From JAKAUF01 sp050746205 (GTDB lineage Bacteria; Acidobacteriota; Terriglobia; Terriglobales; SCQP01): DNA of 38,198 nt. The translations under genes and the position numbers were made by a program. Under the pieces are notes generated by a model that had not been told where the DNA came from, searched no databases, and saw only the letters and a program-made list of their open reading frames with translations. The stretch spans positions 1 through 38,198 of the forward strand of contig JBOGKW010000011.1 in assembly GCA_050746205.1 (NCBI GenBank), read 5' to 3'. Shown here one piece after another: positions 15,224 to 24,659 of this stretch (position 1 is its first letter; the number at the start of each line of letters is the position of its first letter).

Positions 15224-18073
15224 CTATCTTCCGGCCGGCACGGGTTGCCGCTGGAGCCAGGGGTTGCGGGGCAGGCTGAGCAGGTTGGCCATGAGGCGGA
15301 AGGCGCCAGGCACACCCTCCGGCAGCTGCCGGTAGAGCGCGAGGGCCAAATAGACATAGGCCCCGCGGCCATAGCGGGCATAGAGCAGCCCGCCGCGCTG
15401 CGGGGCTTGGCCGGGATCGTGCATCTCGAGCGGCGCGCGGTACTCCGGCCCCCAGGTTCCCATGAAACCGTGACCGCGCTCCTCGACCCAGCCGGCGAAG
15501 TCTTGCGTGGTGATCTGGTTCGGCCAGCTGAGCACGGGGCTATGGGGGAGCAGCAGGCGCACCGGGCAGTGCTCATGGACCACTTTTTCATCGCTGCCCA
15601 GATTGAGCGGATAAGGCCCGTAGTTGTGGTTGTATTCGCCGGTTTGGTATTGCACGACGACCACGCCGCCCTGGCGCACATAGTCCAGCAGGCGCGCATT
15701 GTTGAGTGCCAGCGCCGGGCGGTTGGCGTAAGCCCGAATGCCTAGCAAGATCTCGTTGTAGCGGTCCAGATCGCCCGTGGCGAGGTCCTGAGCGCTGATA
15801 AAATGCACGTGGATACTGAGGTCGTCCAAGGCGCTTGGCACCGAATCGCCCGTGCCCATGACGTAGCCGATCATGAGTCCCGGCGCGGTCCTTACCTGGA
15901 CGCCGGTGGTGCGATAGGCCGCCCGCCGGTAATAGTTGTAGGGCCGCACGCCGGGATAACCGGTGGTGACGAAGCCCTGACGATATTGCAGCCCATCGTA
16001 GGTGGCCACGGCGCGCAGCAGATAGGGCCGCTCCGCCAAGCCGCGCGGCGTGACGGCGAAGGCGACGGTTTGTGCGTCGCCGGCGTGGGCGATGGAGAAG
16101 CTGGCGACCGCGGGCGTGGCGGTCCAGCCGGCGGGCAGAGCTAGCCGCAGGGTGCCCCGCACTGGGCCCGGCGCCTGGCTGCGGACGGCGACGACCAAGG
16201 GAAACCGCCTTCGCCCCAGGGGCACGATGCCGGCATGGGGATGGATCATTACCGAGATGGCCGGCGCCACCGCCAGCGGGTGCAGCACTGTGCCCCGGCC
16301 ATCTTCGCGTTCGACCGTTTGCACCACCTCCGCCATGCGCGCCGTCACGCCCTGGTAGCGCACCTCGACCCAGGCCGCCAGCGGGTAGGGAGCGAAGGGC
16401 AGGTTACGGTATTGCGGCTGGCGCAGGTCGTAGTAGGCTTGCTCGATATTGGGGCGGTCGAAGTAGGGCTCGGTCGGCGCCGCGTTTTGGGGCACGGCGA
16501 CGGCGAACTCTTGGTCCGCCGCGTCGCCGGCGCCAAGGCTTGTGAGCGGCGCTCCCGCCGGCGCCAGCGTCCACTGCTCGCCCTGGGGCCCGGCCAGCCA
16601 GACGCGCACGCTGGCCAGCGGCTGCGCGCCCTGATCGGCGACGTGCACGGCGACGTGGAAGCGCTGGCCCGGAATCGCGAATTGGAACGTCGGGCGCACG
16701 CTGACAAAGCCGAAGAAGCCGCGCCCCACCCGTGGCGGCGCCACCCGCGCCTGCATCGAAACGCCGAGCGCCATTAGCAGGGCGTCGTTGAACTGCGCGC
16801 GCTTGACCCGCAGCTCGTATAGCACGTTGTACTTGGGCAGGGCGGGCAGCTGGCTGGCGCGGGTTTGGGCGATCAGGGCGCGGGTCTGGCGCAGGCCGTC
16901 GGCCAATAGCGGCGCGAGGGCGGCCGGCCGTTGCGGCCGATACTGGCGCAAGGCGGTCTCCACCAGGGCGTTGATCCGCGCCAGCGCCGGACGCAAAAAC
17001 GCTCGCTGCCCGGCGGGCGCAAGGTCGGCGATGCCGGCGAGGGAGGTATCAATGCCCTGGAAAAAGCCCGCCTCCTGCGCCGGCACGGGCACGCGGGAGG
17101 CGTAGCGGTGATAGGCGGAACTGGCCGGCCCGGGCAGCAGGATGAAGCCGCCGCCGTTTTGCGTTTTCTGCAACCCCCAGCCGGTGCGGGACAGTTGAAT
17201 GTACGATTCGCCGAGCCAAGGGTCGTAGCGGCCTTCCGGCACGCGGAGCGTGGTCGAGGGCTGGCCCGAGATCCAGGTGTTCTGGATGTAGTTGCGGAAG
17301 CGCGCGGGGCGCCAATGGCCCGTGGCGTAGTCGAACATGCGGCCGCCGACGATGTGGGCAAAGGGGACCCGGGCGTACATCTTCAGCGGCGTCCAGGGTT
17401 CCAGCCCGGCGCGGATCTGGCTGGGGAACATCTTGGGGTCGCCGGCGTCGTTGAAGGCCAGCTGCGCCATCTCCCCGGAGACCTGATGGTTGCCATGTCC
17501 GTCACTGGCGGCGCCGACGAAGGGCGAGGTGATGACCAAAGGGCGGGTGAGCCGGACCACGCGCACCACGTCGCTGAGCACACGGTTGAACCCCCACTGC
17601 GCCAGGGAGCCGGATTTGTGTTTGGAGAACCCGAAATCCACCACCCGGCTGAAATATTGCTGCACGCCGTAGTAACGGTCCGCAGCCAGCAACTCCTCGG
17701 TGCGTACCAGCCCGAGTCGGTCCCAGTAGTCGCTGGACATGGCGTTCTGTCCGCCTTCGCCGCGGTTGAGGGTGAGCAGGGCCACGCGCGCGCCCAGGTG
17801 GCGGCTCTCGTAGGCGAGCATGCCGCCGTCCTCGTCGTCTGGGTGGGCGTCCACGTGCAACATGCTGGCGCGGCTGCGCAGCTTCAGCAGCATTTGCCAC
17901 AGGCCCGCAGGTCCCACCGCGAAGGGCAGCGGCTGAGCATTGGCCGTGGGGGCGATGCGGACGCGCCGGGGTGAGGGAGTGGCGGCGAAGGCCCGCGCCG
18001 CGGTGAGCGCGAGGAGGCCGGCGCCGAAGAAGAGAAGCAGGGCCCAAGTGAGCCGGCAACGTGAGTGGGGCAT
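15224..18073 (-). CDS. Secreted PIG-L (LmbE-like) deacetylase with NEW3-like and amidotransferase-like domains
   Basis: A 949-residue protein. It has a signal peptide (about 1-31) and a PIG-L/LmbE zinc deacetylase domain (about 65-300). The AHPDDE motif is at 76-81 and the second metal/catalytic motif HGNHQ at 193-197. A middle beta-sandwich region (about 590-700) has the SVMIHPHAGIVPLGRRRFPLV and LPAGWTATP features of NEW3-like domains. The C-terminal ~200 residues resemble a class I glutamine amidotransferase/ThuA-like fold (GYVMGTGDSVPSAL, LLDYVRQGGVVVVQYQ, YLALALYRQLPEG). Family enzymes remove N-acetyl groups from sugars such as GlcNAc derivatives. Here the substrate is unknown and action would be extracytoplasmic. 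The ATG at 18073 gives a clean signal peptide; the longer frame upstream has no support. It may be co-transcribed with ADOP 1. Confidence 0.88.
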   Translation of the reverse strand: MPHSRCRLTWALLLFFGAGLLALTAARAFAATPSPRRVRIAPTANAQPLPFAVGPAGLWQMLLKLRSRASMLHVDAHPDDEDGGMLAYESRHLGARVALLTLNRGEGGQNAMSSDYWDRLGLVRTEELLAADRYYGVQQYFSRVVDFGFSKHKSGSLAQWGFNRVLSDVVRVVRLTRPLVITSPFVGAASDGHGNHQVSGEMAQLAFNDAGDPKMFPSQIRAGLEPWTPLKMYARVPFAHIVGGRMFDYATGHWRPARFRNYIQNTWISGQPSTTLRVPEGRYDPWLGESYIQLSRTGWGLQKTQNGGGFILLPGPASSAYHRYASRVPVPAQEAGFFQGIDTSLAGIADLAPAGQRAFLRPALARINALVETALRQYRPQRPAALAPLLADGLRQTRALIAQTRASQLPALPKYNVLYELRVKRAQFNDALLMALGVSMQARVAPPRVGRGFFGFVSVRPTFQFAIPGQRFHVAVHVADQGAQPLASVRVWLAGPQGEQWTLAPAGAPLTSLGAGDAADQEFAVAVPQNAAPTEPYFDRPNIEQAYYDLRQPQYRNLPFAPYPLAAWVEVRYQGVTARMAEVVQTVEREDGRGTVLHPLAVAPAISVMIHPHAGIVPLGRRRFPLVVAVRSQAPGPVRGTLRLALPAGWTATPAVASFSIAHAGDAQTVAFAVTPRGLAERPYLLRAVATYDGLQYRQGFVTTGYPGVRPYNYYRRAAYRTTGVQVRTAPGLMIGYVMGTGDSVPSALDDLSIHVHFISAQDLATGDLDRYNEILLGIRAYANRPALALNNARLLDYVRQGGVVVVQYQTGEYNHNYGPYPLNLGSDEKVVHEHCPVRLLLPHSPVLSWPNQITTQDFAGWVEERGHGFMGTWGPEYRAPLEMHDPGQAPQRGGLLYARYGRGAYVYLALALYRQLPEGVPGAFRLMANLLSLPRNPWLQRQPVPAGR

Positions 18074-18307
18074 TGGGAATATTGTCGTCCTCGGCGGGCG
18101 GTCTGCAAAGCAGTGGTTTTGGGGCAGGGCGATCGGCGTCGCATGCCGTCGTTCTCCCACCCCAAGGCGCGCGGCTGGTTTCGGCGGTGAGGCAGCAGAC
18201 TGCAGCGGGGAGCCCCGCACTGGACGGCCGTCTTTGCGAAAAGCCGCCGGAGGGGCTCCGCTTTCGCGGCGGGGTATCCTCTAAGGATTCGGCTGGACGC
18301 CATCCGC
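18074..18307. other. Divergent intergenic region with a branched hairpin
   Basis: 234 bases between the PIG-L gene (-) and the APC permease (+). At about 18249-18280 is a GC-rich structure: GCCGCC, then GGAG-GGG-CTCC, then GCGGCGG, about 30-60 bases before the permease start. No convincing -10/-35 pair and no known riboswitch pattern was recognised. Confidence 0.35.
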
Positions 18308-19873
18308 ATGTCGCAGCGGGTGGCCAACGCATCCGGCTGCCCGCTCTGCCGCATGGAATCCCCCGCACCGTCTCCCAGCACCCCCAATGTTCCGGCGGGG
18401 CGCGCCGCCCACCCGCAGTTGGAGCGGGGTATGGGCTTGGGCGGGGCGGTGGCGTTGAACATGCTCGACATGATCGGGGTGGGGCCGTTCATCACCATCC
18501 CGCTGATCGTGGCGGCGATGGGTGGCCCGCAAGCCATGCTGGGCTGGATCCTGGGGGCTCTGCTGGCGCTGTGCGACGGGCTGGTCAGCGCCGAACTGGG
18601 CGCCTCCATGCCCCGCGCGGGCGGACCGTACGAATACCTGAAGCAGATCTACGGCGCCTCGGGCCTGGGCCGGCTGATTTCATTTTTGTTCGTTTGGCAG
18701 CTCAGCTTCAGCGCGCCGCTCTCGATCGCCACCGGCTGCATCGGGCTGGCCGACTACGCCGGGTATCTCTGGCCGCCGTTGCGCACGCCCTGGTTCCATT
18801 ACTCGCTCGTGGTGCCCATTCCATTGCTGGGCGCGTTGCGGGCGGACGTCGCGTTCACTCCCGGCACGCTGGCCGCCATCGGCTGCTGCGGGCTGGCGGT
18901 GTTGCTGCTGTATCGCCACATCGGCGGCGTGGGGAGAGTGACGCGGTTTCTCTGGGGCGGCGTGTTGCTGACGGTAGCCTGGATCGTCTTCGCCGGCGTG
19001 ACCCACTTCGATCCCCATCGGGCGTTCAGCTTTCCGCCCGGCGCCTTCCAGTTCTCTTCCGGGTTCTTTCTCGGGCTCGGCGGCGCGCTGCTGATCTCGA
19101 TCTACGACTACTGGGGTTATTACAACATTTGCTATCTGGGCGGCGAGGTGCGGGATCCGGAGCGGAACATTCCCCGCGCCGTGCTGTATTCCATTCTGGC
19201 GGTGGCGGCGATCTACATTGTGATGAACATCAGCCTGCTGGGCGTGGTGCCGTGGCAGGAGATGCTGCCCGGCGGGGTGGCCAGCGCCCAGTTGTCGGTG
19301 GTGTCGGTGATGATGCAGCGCATTTACGGCTCCTGGGCCGGGCAGCTGGTCACGCTGCTGATTATTTGGACCGCGTTCGGGTCCATCTTCTCCCTGCTGC
19401 TCGGCTACTCGCGGGTTCCCTATGCCGCCGCCCTGGATGGCAACTTCTTCGCCGCCTTCCGGCGGCTGCATCCGCGCCACAAGTTTCCCCATGTGTCGCT
19501 CGTGGCTTTGGGCTTGACGGCGATGGCGTTTTGCTTCTTTCAATTGGTCCAGGTGATCGCCGCGCTGGTGGTGATCCGGGTGCTGCTGCAGTTTTCGCTG
19601 CAACAGTTCGGATTGCTGTGGCTGCGGTGGAAACACCCGGAGGTGCCGCGGCCCTTCCGCATGTGGCTGTATCCCGTGCCGGTCCTGGTGGCCATCATTG
19701 GGTTTTTGTATGTGGTGGTCTCCCGGCATGAATTTGGCCAGCAGTTGCGGCTGGCCGTGCTGATCGCCGCCGCCGGTGTGGTGCTGTATATGTGGCGGGC
19801 CGTGCGCCGTCGGGAGTGGCCCTTCGTCATTCCGGGGCGACCGCCGGGCGAGGCGGAACGCGCGCCGCTATAA
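18308..19873 (+). CDS. APC-superfamily amino acid permease
   Basis: A membrane protein of up to 521 residues with about 12 helices. The first helix contains LNMLDMIGVGPFITIP, matching the GSG-like unwound helix 1 of amino acid/polyamine/organocation transporters. Next comes an AELGASMPRAGGPYEYLKQIYG segment typical of the helix 2/3 region of APC permeases. Substrate and direction are unknown; amino acids are most likely. Start: ATG 18308 and 18353 are possible. An ATG at 18431 has the best Shine-Dalgarno site (GGAG at 18421-18424) but would place helix 1 at the extreme N-terminus. The gene is divergent from the PIG-L gene and 33 bases before uvrA, so read-through into uvrA is possible. Confidence 0.9.
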   Translation: MSQRVANASGCPLCRMESPAPSPSTPNVPAGRAAHPQLERGMGLGGAVALNMLDMIGVGPFITIPLIVAAMGGPQAMLGWILGALLALCDGLVSAELGASMPRAGGPYEYLKQIYGASGLGRLISFLFVWQLSFSAPLSIATGCIGLADYAGYLWPPLRTPWFHYSLVVPIPLLGALRADVAFTPGTLAAIGCCGLAVLLLYRHIGGVGRVTRFLWGGVLLTVAWIVFAGVTHFDPHRAFSFPPGAFQFSSGFFLGLGGALLISIYDYWGYYNICYLGGEVRDPERNIPRAVLYSILAVAAIYIVMNISLLGVVPWQEMLPGGVASAQLSVVSVMMQRIYGSWAGQLVTLLIIWTAFGSIFSLLLGYSRVPYAAALDGNFFAAFRRLHPRHKFPHVSLVALGLTAMAFCFFQLVQVIAALVVIRVLLQFSLQQFGLLWLRWKHPEVPRPFRMWLYPVPVLVAIIGFLYVVVSRHEFGQQLRLAVLIAAAGVVLYMWRAVRRREWPFVIPGRPPGEAERAPL

Positions 19874-19874
19874 T
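19869..19874 (+). promoter_or_regulatory. Possible -10 box (TATAAT) for uvrA
   Basis: A perfect TATAAT overlaps the stop codon of the permease gene, 33 bases before the uvrA ATG. The hexamer 17 bases upstream (GGGCGA) is not a good -35 box, so this is only a candidate. Confidence 0.3.
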
Positions 19875-19906
19875 TAAAGGTTTCGGCGGGGGCGGTTTTT
19901 TCGGCT

Positions 19907-22858
19907 ATGGAGGGCGACGCCATTCGCGTGCGCGGCGCGCGGCAGCACAACCTGAAAGGGATTGACTGCGACATTCCGCTCAACCAGCTGACGGTCGTGA
20001 CGGGTGTGTCCGGCTCGGGCAAGAGCAGCCTGGCGTTTGACACGCTCTACGCCGAAGGCCAGCGCCGTTATGTTGAGTCGCTGTCCGCCTATGCCCGGCA
20101 ATTCTTGGAGCGCATGGAAAAGCCCGCGGTGGACGCCATCGAAGGCATCACGCCGGCGGTGGCGATCCGGCAGAAGAACGCCACCCGCAATCCGCGCTCC
20201 ACCGTGGCGACGGCGACGGAAATCTATGATTATTTGCGGCTGCTGTTCGCCCGCGCCGGAACGACAATCTGCCCGGACTGCGGCCTTCCGGCCAAGCCGG
20301 ACACGGTGGACGAGGTGGCCGGGGCGCTGCTGGGGGAGGCCAGCGGCCGGCGGGCATATGTGCTGTTTCCGCTGCCCGCGCCGGCGGCGGAGGCCAAGCC
20401 GGAGCCATCGCGGCGGAAAAGGAAGGCCGTGGCGGCGGTTGCCACCGTGCCCACGGCCGCATTGGCCGATCTGCGCCGGCGGGGCTTCCCCCGGCTGTAC
20501 CAGCCGGGGGAAGCAGGCCAGGCGGCGGGGGCGGGGAAAATGGTCGAGTTCGCGGCGCCGGAGTCGCTGCTGGAACTGGATTTCTCTCGCCCGGTCTTCG
20601 CCGTCGCCGACCGTCTGGTGGTGGATGGCGCCGAGCGGGGGCGGCTGGTCGAGGCCATTGAGACCGCCTACCGGGAGAGCGGAGAGGTGCGGCTGGAGTT
20701 TCCCGCCGCCGACGGGCAGCCGGGCGGCGTCCGCCGCTTTCGCGCGGGCTTTGCCTGCGGCCAATGCGGCCGGGCATTCGCCACGCCGGAGCCGCGGCTG
20801 TTTTCCTTCAACAATCCGTTCGGCGCTTGCCCGCGCTGCCAGGGCTTCGGCAACATTCTGGACCTGGATTGGGCGCGCATTATTCCGGAGCCGGGGCGCA
20901 GCCTGGCGCAGGGCGCCATTGAGCCCTGGACCAAACCGCGCTACCGCGCCTGGAGCCAGGAGTTGCGGCGCCATGCCGCGGCGGCCGGCATTTCGCTGGA
21001 CACGCCGTGGCGCGAGCTCCACGCCGATCAGCAGCGGGTGGTGCAGGAGGGCGCAGGGGACTTTGCCGGCGTGCGCGGCTTTTTCGCGCTGCTGGAGCGG
21101 AAAAAATACAAGCTGCACGTGCGGGTTTTCCTGAGCCGCTATCGCACGGCCGCGGTCTGTCCCGCCTGTCACGGCGCGCGCTTGCGGCCGGAGGCGCTGC
21201 AGGTGCAGTTGCGCGGACCCGACTTGGCCCCGGGCCACGCCGGCCTGGCTCCGGGCGGCGGCCGCGCCTGGTGGCGGGTGGACCAGGTCTGCGCCCTCAC
21301 GGCCGCGGAGGCGCGGGAATGGGCGGCCGGCTTGGAGTTGGCGCCAGAGGCGGCGGCGATCGCCGCGCCGGTGCGCGGGGAAATCACGCGGCGGCTGGAT
21401 TACTTGCTCCAGGTCGGCCTGGAGTATCTGACGCTGGACCGGCTGGCGGCAACGCTGTCCGGCGGCGAGTCGCAGCGCATCCAACTGGCCGCCTGCCTGG
21501 GCTCGGGGTTGGTCGGCTCGCTCTATGTGCTTGATGAGCCCTCGATTGGCCTGCACAGCCGTGACACCCAGCGTCTGATCGCCATACTGTCCGACCTACG
21601 GGATTTGGGCAACACCGTCGTGGTGGTGGAGCACGACGCGCAGGTGATGCGGGCGGCGGACCATATTTTAGACCTGGGGCCGGGGGCCGGCGAGGGCGGC
21701 GGCCGCTTGGTGGCCGCGGGCACGCCGTTTCAAATAACCGCGGATCCCCTGTCCCGCACTGGCCGCTTCTTGAGCGAGGCGGAAACCGTCGCCGTGCCTG
21801 CCCGGCGGCGCGCGCCCGGCAAGCGCCGCATTGGCATCCGCGGCGCGCAGGCGCGGAATCTGAAGCGCTTCGACGTGGAGATTCCGCTGGGTCTGCTGGT
21901 GGCGGTAACCGGCGTCTCCGGCTCAGGCAAGAGCACGCTGGTGCATGAGGTGCTGTACCGCGGCTGGGAGGCGGCGCGGCGGGGCAGTCCAGCACCCGGC
22001 GCCGATGAGATCCGCGGCCTGGACTGGGCGCGGGACATGGTACTGGTGGATCAAAGCCCGATTGGCCGCACGCCGCGCTCGAACCCGGTGACCTACCTTA
22101 AGGCCTTTGACGGAATCCGCGCGTTGCTGGCGGACACGCCACTGGCCCGCCGCCACGGCTTGGGGCCAGGGAGCTTCTCGTTTAACGTTACCGGCGGGCG
22201 CTGCGACGCTTGCGAGGGCCAGGGGACGGTGGCGGTGGAGATGCAGTTTTTGGCCGACGTCGAGCTGCCCTGCGAGGAATGCGAGGGGCGGCGCTTCAAG
22301 CCGGAAGTGCTGGACGTAAGCTGGCGGGACAAGAACGTCCACGAGATCTTGCAGCTCACGGTGCATGAGGCGCAGCGCTTCTTCGCCGGGCACAACAAAA
22401 TCACGCGGCCACTGGAGCTGCTGGAGCGCGTGGGCCTGGGGTATCTGCGCCTGGGGCAATCGGCGACCACGTTGTCGGGCGGTGAGGCGCAACGGGTGAA
22501 ACTGGCGGCGCATTTGGCGCGGCCGGAATCGGCGCAGGGGGTGGTCTTTCTGCTCGATGAGCCGACGACGGGGCTGCACTTTGCGGACATCGCGGTGCTG
22601 CTGGACACGCTGCGACAGTTGATTGAAGCCGGTGGCAGCGTCATCGTCATCGAGCACAATCTCGACGTCATTCGGGCGACGGATTGGATCCTGGATCTGG
22701 GTCCGGAAGGCGGAGAGCAGGGCGGCTATCTGCTGGCGGCCGGAACGCCGGAAGCGATCGCCGCCGAACGCGCCTCGCTGACCGGCCAGTATCTGCGGCC
22801 GCATATGGCCGGCGCGGCGGCGCCGGTGGCGGCGGTGAAGCGAACGGCGCGAAAATAG
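19907..22858 (+). CDS. uvrA: Excinuclease ABC subunit A
   Basis: A 983-residue DNA damage-recognition ATPase of nucleotide excision repair, acting as a dimer with UvrB in the cytoplasm. Two ABC modules are visible. Walker A GVSGSGKS is at 33-40 and again near 669. Signature LSGGESQR is near 517 and LSGGEAQR near 856. The Walker B/D-loop segments are LYVLDEPSIGLH and VFLLDEPTTGLH. Zinc modules are present: the FACGQCG...FNNPFGACPRCQGFG pair, and GGRCDACEGQG...LPCEECEGRRF near 766. The UvrB-binding region follows the first Walker A (SLSAYARQFL, AVAIRQKN). The segment KKYKLHVRVFLSRYR before the CPACHGARL motif belongs to a subset of UvrA proteins. ATG 19907 begins MEGDAIRVRGARQHNLK, the expected N-terminus. 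A TPR gene follows after only 5 bases. Confidence 0.96.
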   Translation: MEGDAIRVRGARQHNLKGIDCDIPLNQLTVVTGVSGSGKSSLAFDTLYAEGQRRYVESLSAYARQFLERMEKPAVDAIEGITPAVAIRQKNATRNPRSTVATATEIYDYLRLLFARAGTTICPDCGLPAKPDTVDEVAGALLGEASGRRAYVLFPLPAPAAEAKPEPSRRKRKAVAAVATVPTAALADLRRRGFPRLYQPGEAGQAAGAGKMVEFAAPESLLELDFSRPVFAVADRLVVDGAERGRLVEAIETAYRESGEVRLEFPAADGQPGGVRRFRAGFACGQCGRAFATPEPRLFSFNNPFGACPRCQGFGNILDLDWARIIPEPGRSLAQGAIEPWTKPRYRAWSQELRRHAAAAGISLDTPWRELHADQQRVVQEGAGDFAGVRGFFALLERKKYKLHVRVFLSRYRTAAVCPACHGARLRPEALQVQLRGPDLAPGHAGLAPGGGRAWWRVDQVCALTAAEAREWAAGLELAPEAAAIAAPVRGEITRRLDYLLQVGLEYLTLDRLAATLSGGESQRIQLAACLGSGLVGSLYVLDEPSIGLHSRDTQRLIAILSDLRDLGNTVVVVEHDAQVMRAADHILDLGPGAGEGGGRLVAAGTPFQITADPLSRTGRFLSEAETVAVPARRRAPGKRRIGIRGAQARNLKRFDVEIPLGLLVAVTGVSGSGKSTLVHEVLYRGWEAARRGSPAPGADEIRGLDWARDMVLVDQSPIGRTPRSNPVTYLKAFDGIRALLADTPLARRHGLGPGSFSFNVTGGRCDACEGQGTVAVEMQFLADVELPCEECEGRRFKPEVLDVSWRDKNVHEILQLTVHEAQRFFAGHNKITRPLELLERVGLGYLRLGQSATTLSGGEAQRVKLAAHLARPESAQGVVFLLDEPTTGLHFADIAVLLDTLRQLIEAGGSVIVIEHNLDVIRATDWILDLGPEGGEQGGYLLAAGTPEAIAAERASLTGQYLRPHMAGAAAPVAAVKRTARK

Positions 22859-22863
22859 TCACA

Positions 22864-24135
22864 ATGGTGGGTTGCTGGCTATTGGCGGGGACACTGGTAT
22901 TGGGCCCGGCACCGGGCCAGCACGCGCCGCCGCCGCCGCACGGGGCATTGGCGCAGGCGCAAGCGGCGCTGGGGCGCCAGGACTTTGCCACCGCCGAGGG
23001 CTTGTTGCGGCAGTTTCTGGCCGGCCACCCTGCCGCTGGCCCGCGGGCGGCGGCGGAGTTGCGCCTGGGCTACGCCGAGGCGGCGCTGGGCCATCCCCGC
23101 CAGGCCATTGCCGCCTACCAGGCGGGCCTGAAGGTAGCGCCCAAACATTTCGCCGCGCAGCTCAACCTGGGGCTGCTGCTGTTGCAGGTGCGGCAGCCGC
23201 AGGCGGCCTTGGCGCCGCTCACCGCGGCGGCCGGGTTGCGGCCCAAGGCTCCGAAGCCGTGGTTCGAACTGGCACGGGCGCGGCAGGCCCTCGGGCAAAA
23301 CCCCGCGGCTATTGCCGCTTACCAGAAAGCCGCGGGGCTGGATCCCGGCTCCGGCGCCGCCGCCTACAACGCTGGCATTCTGCTGTTGCAGGCTGGCCGG
23401 AACGGCGGCGCGGCGCGGGAGTTGACCGACGCGGTGCGGGCGCAGCCCAAGAACGCCGCAGCGCAGCTGGCGCTGGCCGACGCCTATGCCCGCGGCGGGG
23501 AGGCCGCGCAGGCGGAGGCGGCGCTGCGGGCCTATCTGGCATTGCGCCCCGGCGACGCCGGCGCCCAGCGCCGCTTGGCGGGCCTGCTAGCCGAACAAAA
23601 CGAGGGCGGCGCGGCACGCCGGCAACTGGAATCCGAGCTGGAGCGCGATCCGGCCGACGCCACCGCGCGGCGGGAGCTGGCGGATTTGCAAATGGCCGCG
23701 CGCCGCTATGCCGCTGCCGCGGCCAACTACGGCCTCTTGGCGCAGGCGCGGCCCGCTTCGGCGGAGCGGCAATACCGCTGGGGCCATGCCTTGGTGCTCA
23801 GCGGCGATGACGCGCGCGCGGCGCCCGCGTTGGGGGCGGCGGTGCGCCTGGCGCCGAGCTTGGCGCCCGCCTGGCGGGACCTGGGTTTCGCCGCCTATCG
23901 CACCGGGCAGTACGGAGCGGCCGTGGCCGCGCTGGATCGCTACGCGGCGCTGGCCAGCGCCAGCGCCCCGGTGGATTTTCTGCGCGCGCTGTGCTGGGAT
24001 CACTTGCAGCATTACCATCGGGCCATCGCCCAATACGAGGCGTTTCTATCCGCCGATCAGGGGCGGCATTACGATCAGGACTTCAAGGCGCGGCATCGCC
24101 TGATCACGCTGCGCCGCATTGTCGCGGGCCATTAG
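22864..24135 (+). CDS. Secreted TPR-repeat protein
   Basis: A 423-residue protein with a short hydrophobic N-terminus (MVGCWLLAGTLVLG), probably a signal peptide, followed by an almost continuous array of tetratricopeptide repeats from about residue 30 to 400. Typical units are AELRLGYAEAALGHPRQAIAAYQAGL, AAQLNLGLLLLQ and AYNAGILLLQAGRNGGAARELTDAV. Such proteins act as periplasmic scaffolds for protein-protein contacts; no enzymatic motif is visible. The ATG at 22864 lies 5 bases after the uvrA stop and gives the signal-like start; the longer in-frame extension is antisense-free but overlaps uvrA and is unlikely. It forms a tight unit with uvrA and the next two genes. The link to DNA repair is probably only transcriptional. 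Confidence 0.85.
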   Translation: MVGCWLLAGTLVLGPAPGQHAPPPPHGALAQAQAALGRQDFATAEGLLRQFLAGHPAAGPRAAAELRLGYAEAALGHPRQAIAAYQAGLKVAPKHFAAQLNLGLLLLQVRQPQAALAPLTAAAGLRPKAPKPWFELARARQALGQNPAAIAAYQKAAGLDPGSGAAAYNAGILLLQAGRNGGAARELTDAVRAQPKNAAAQLALADAYARGGEAAQAEAALRAYLALRPGDAGAQRRLAGLLAEQNEGGAARRQLESELERDPADATARRELADLQMAARRYAAAAANYGLLAQARPASAERQYRWGHALVLSGDDARAAPALGAAVRLAPSLAPAWRDLGFAAYRTGQYGAAVAALDRYAALASASAPVDFLRALCWDHLQHYHRAIAQYEAFLSADQGRHYDQDFKARHRLITLRRIVAGH

Positions 24136-24166
24136 GGCGCGGCGCGCGCAGGCGGCGCGCCGCATC

Positions 24167-24170
24167 GGAG
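24167..24170 (+). promoter_or_regulatory. Shine-Dalgarno GGAG fixing a GTG start at 24176
   Basis: GGAG lies five bases before the GTG at 24176. The only longer alternative is a TTG at 24119 inside the preceding gene, which would add an arginine-rich tail before the signal peptide. Confidence 0.55.
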
Positions 24171-24175
24171 CAAGG

Positions 24176-24655
24176 GTGAGGAAGACGGTCGGCATCATCG
24201 GGGTCTTGCTGTTGGCCCTACCGCTTTGGGCGCATCCCAACTACGCTCAACTGCGGGCCAAGGCGGCCAGAGCCCATGGTCACAAGCGGGCGGAGCTGCT
24301 GTCTCGGCTTGCGTTCATGGACTTTCTTTTCGCCGAGCAGAGCTTCGAGGCGGGCCAGTCGCTGCCCGGCCACCGCAGCCTGGGCCGCCTGGAGCGCGAC
24401 GGGACCGAGAGCGTGCAACTGTTGCGGGCCGAGGCCGCGCGCGGCAAGAAAAGCGGCATGCGCAACGTCGAGATTCAATTTCAAAAGATCGCGTACGGAC
24501 TTGGGCGATTGCGGCGCGAGGCGAATTTCCGGGATCAGCCGGCCATCGGGGCCGCGCGGCGGGATTTCTCGCGCTGGCGCCGGTTGTTGCTGGCCTGGAT
24601 GTTTGCGCGCAAGAAAAATGGCCATCTTGTCCTCGGCCCAGATCAGGGACAATAG
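24176..24655 (+). CDS. Small secreted helical protein, unknown function
   Basis: A 159-residue protein starting at GTG, with a clear signal peptide (VRKTVGIIGVLLLALPLWAH). The mature part is short, basic and predicted mostly helical: NYAQLRAKAARAHGHKRAEL, then LLSRLAFMDFLFAEQ, then a second helical half around IQFQKIAYGLGRLRREAN. There are no cysteines and no enzymatic motif. It lies between the TPR gene (40-base gap) and another secreted helical protein (4-base gap), so it is almost certainly co-transcribed with them. It may be a distant paralogue of that next protein, sharing a GHxxKR-x2-LL motif near the mature N-terminus. I do not recognise the family. Confidence 0.7.
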   Translation: MRKTVGIIGVLLLALPLWAHPNYAQLRAKAARAHGHKRAELLSRLAFMDFLFAEQSFEAGQSLPGHRSLGRLERDGTESVQLLRAEAARGKKSGMRNVEIQFQKIAYGLGRLRREANFRDQPAIGAARRDFSRWRRLLLAWMFARKKNGHLVLGPDQGQ

Positions 24656-24659
24656 ACCC

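Noticed and set aside
15163..15699. Upstream extension of the ADOP 1 frame by 179 codons
   Set aside because: It is antisense to the PIG-L gene's 3' end, has no family similarity and is cysteine/arginine-rich; the family start is at 15162.
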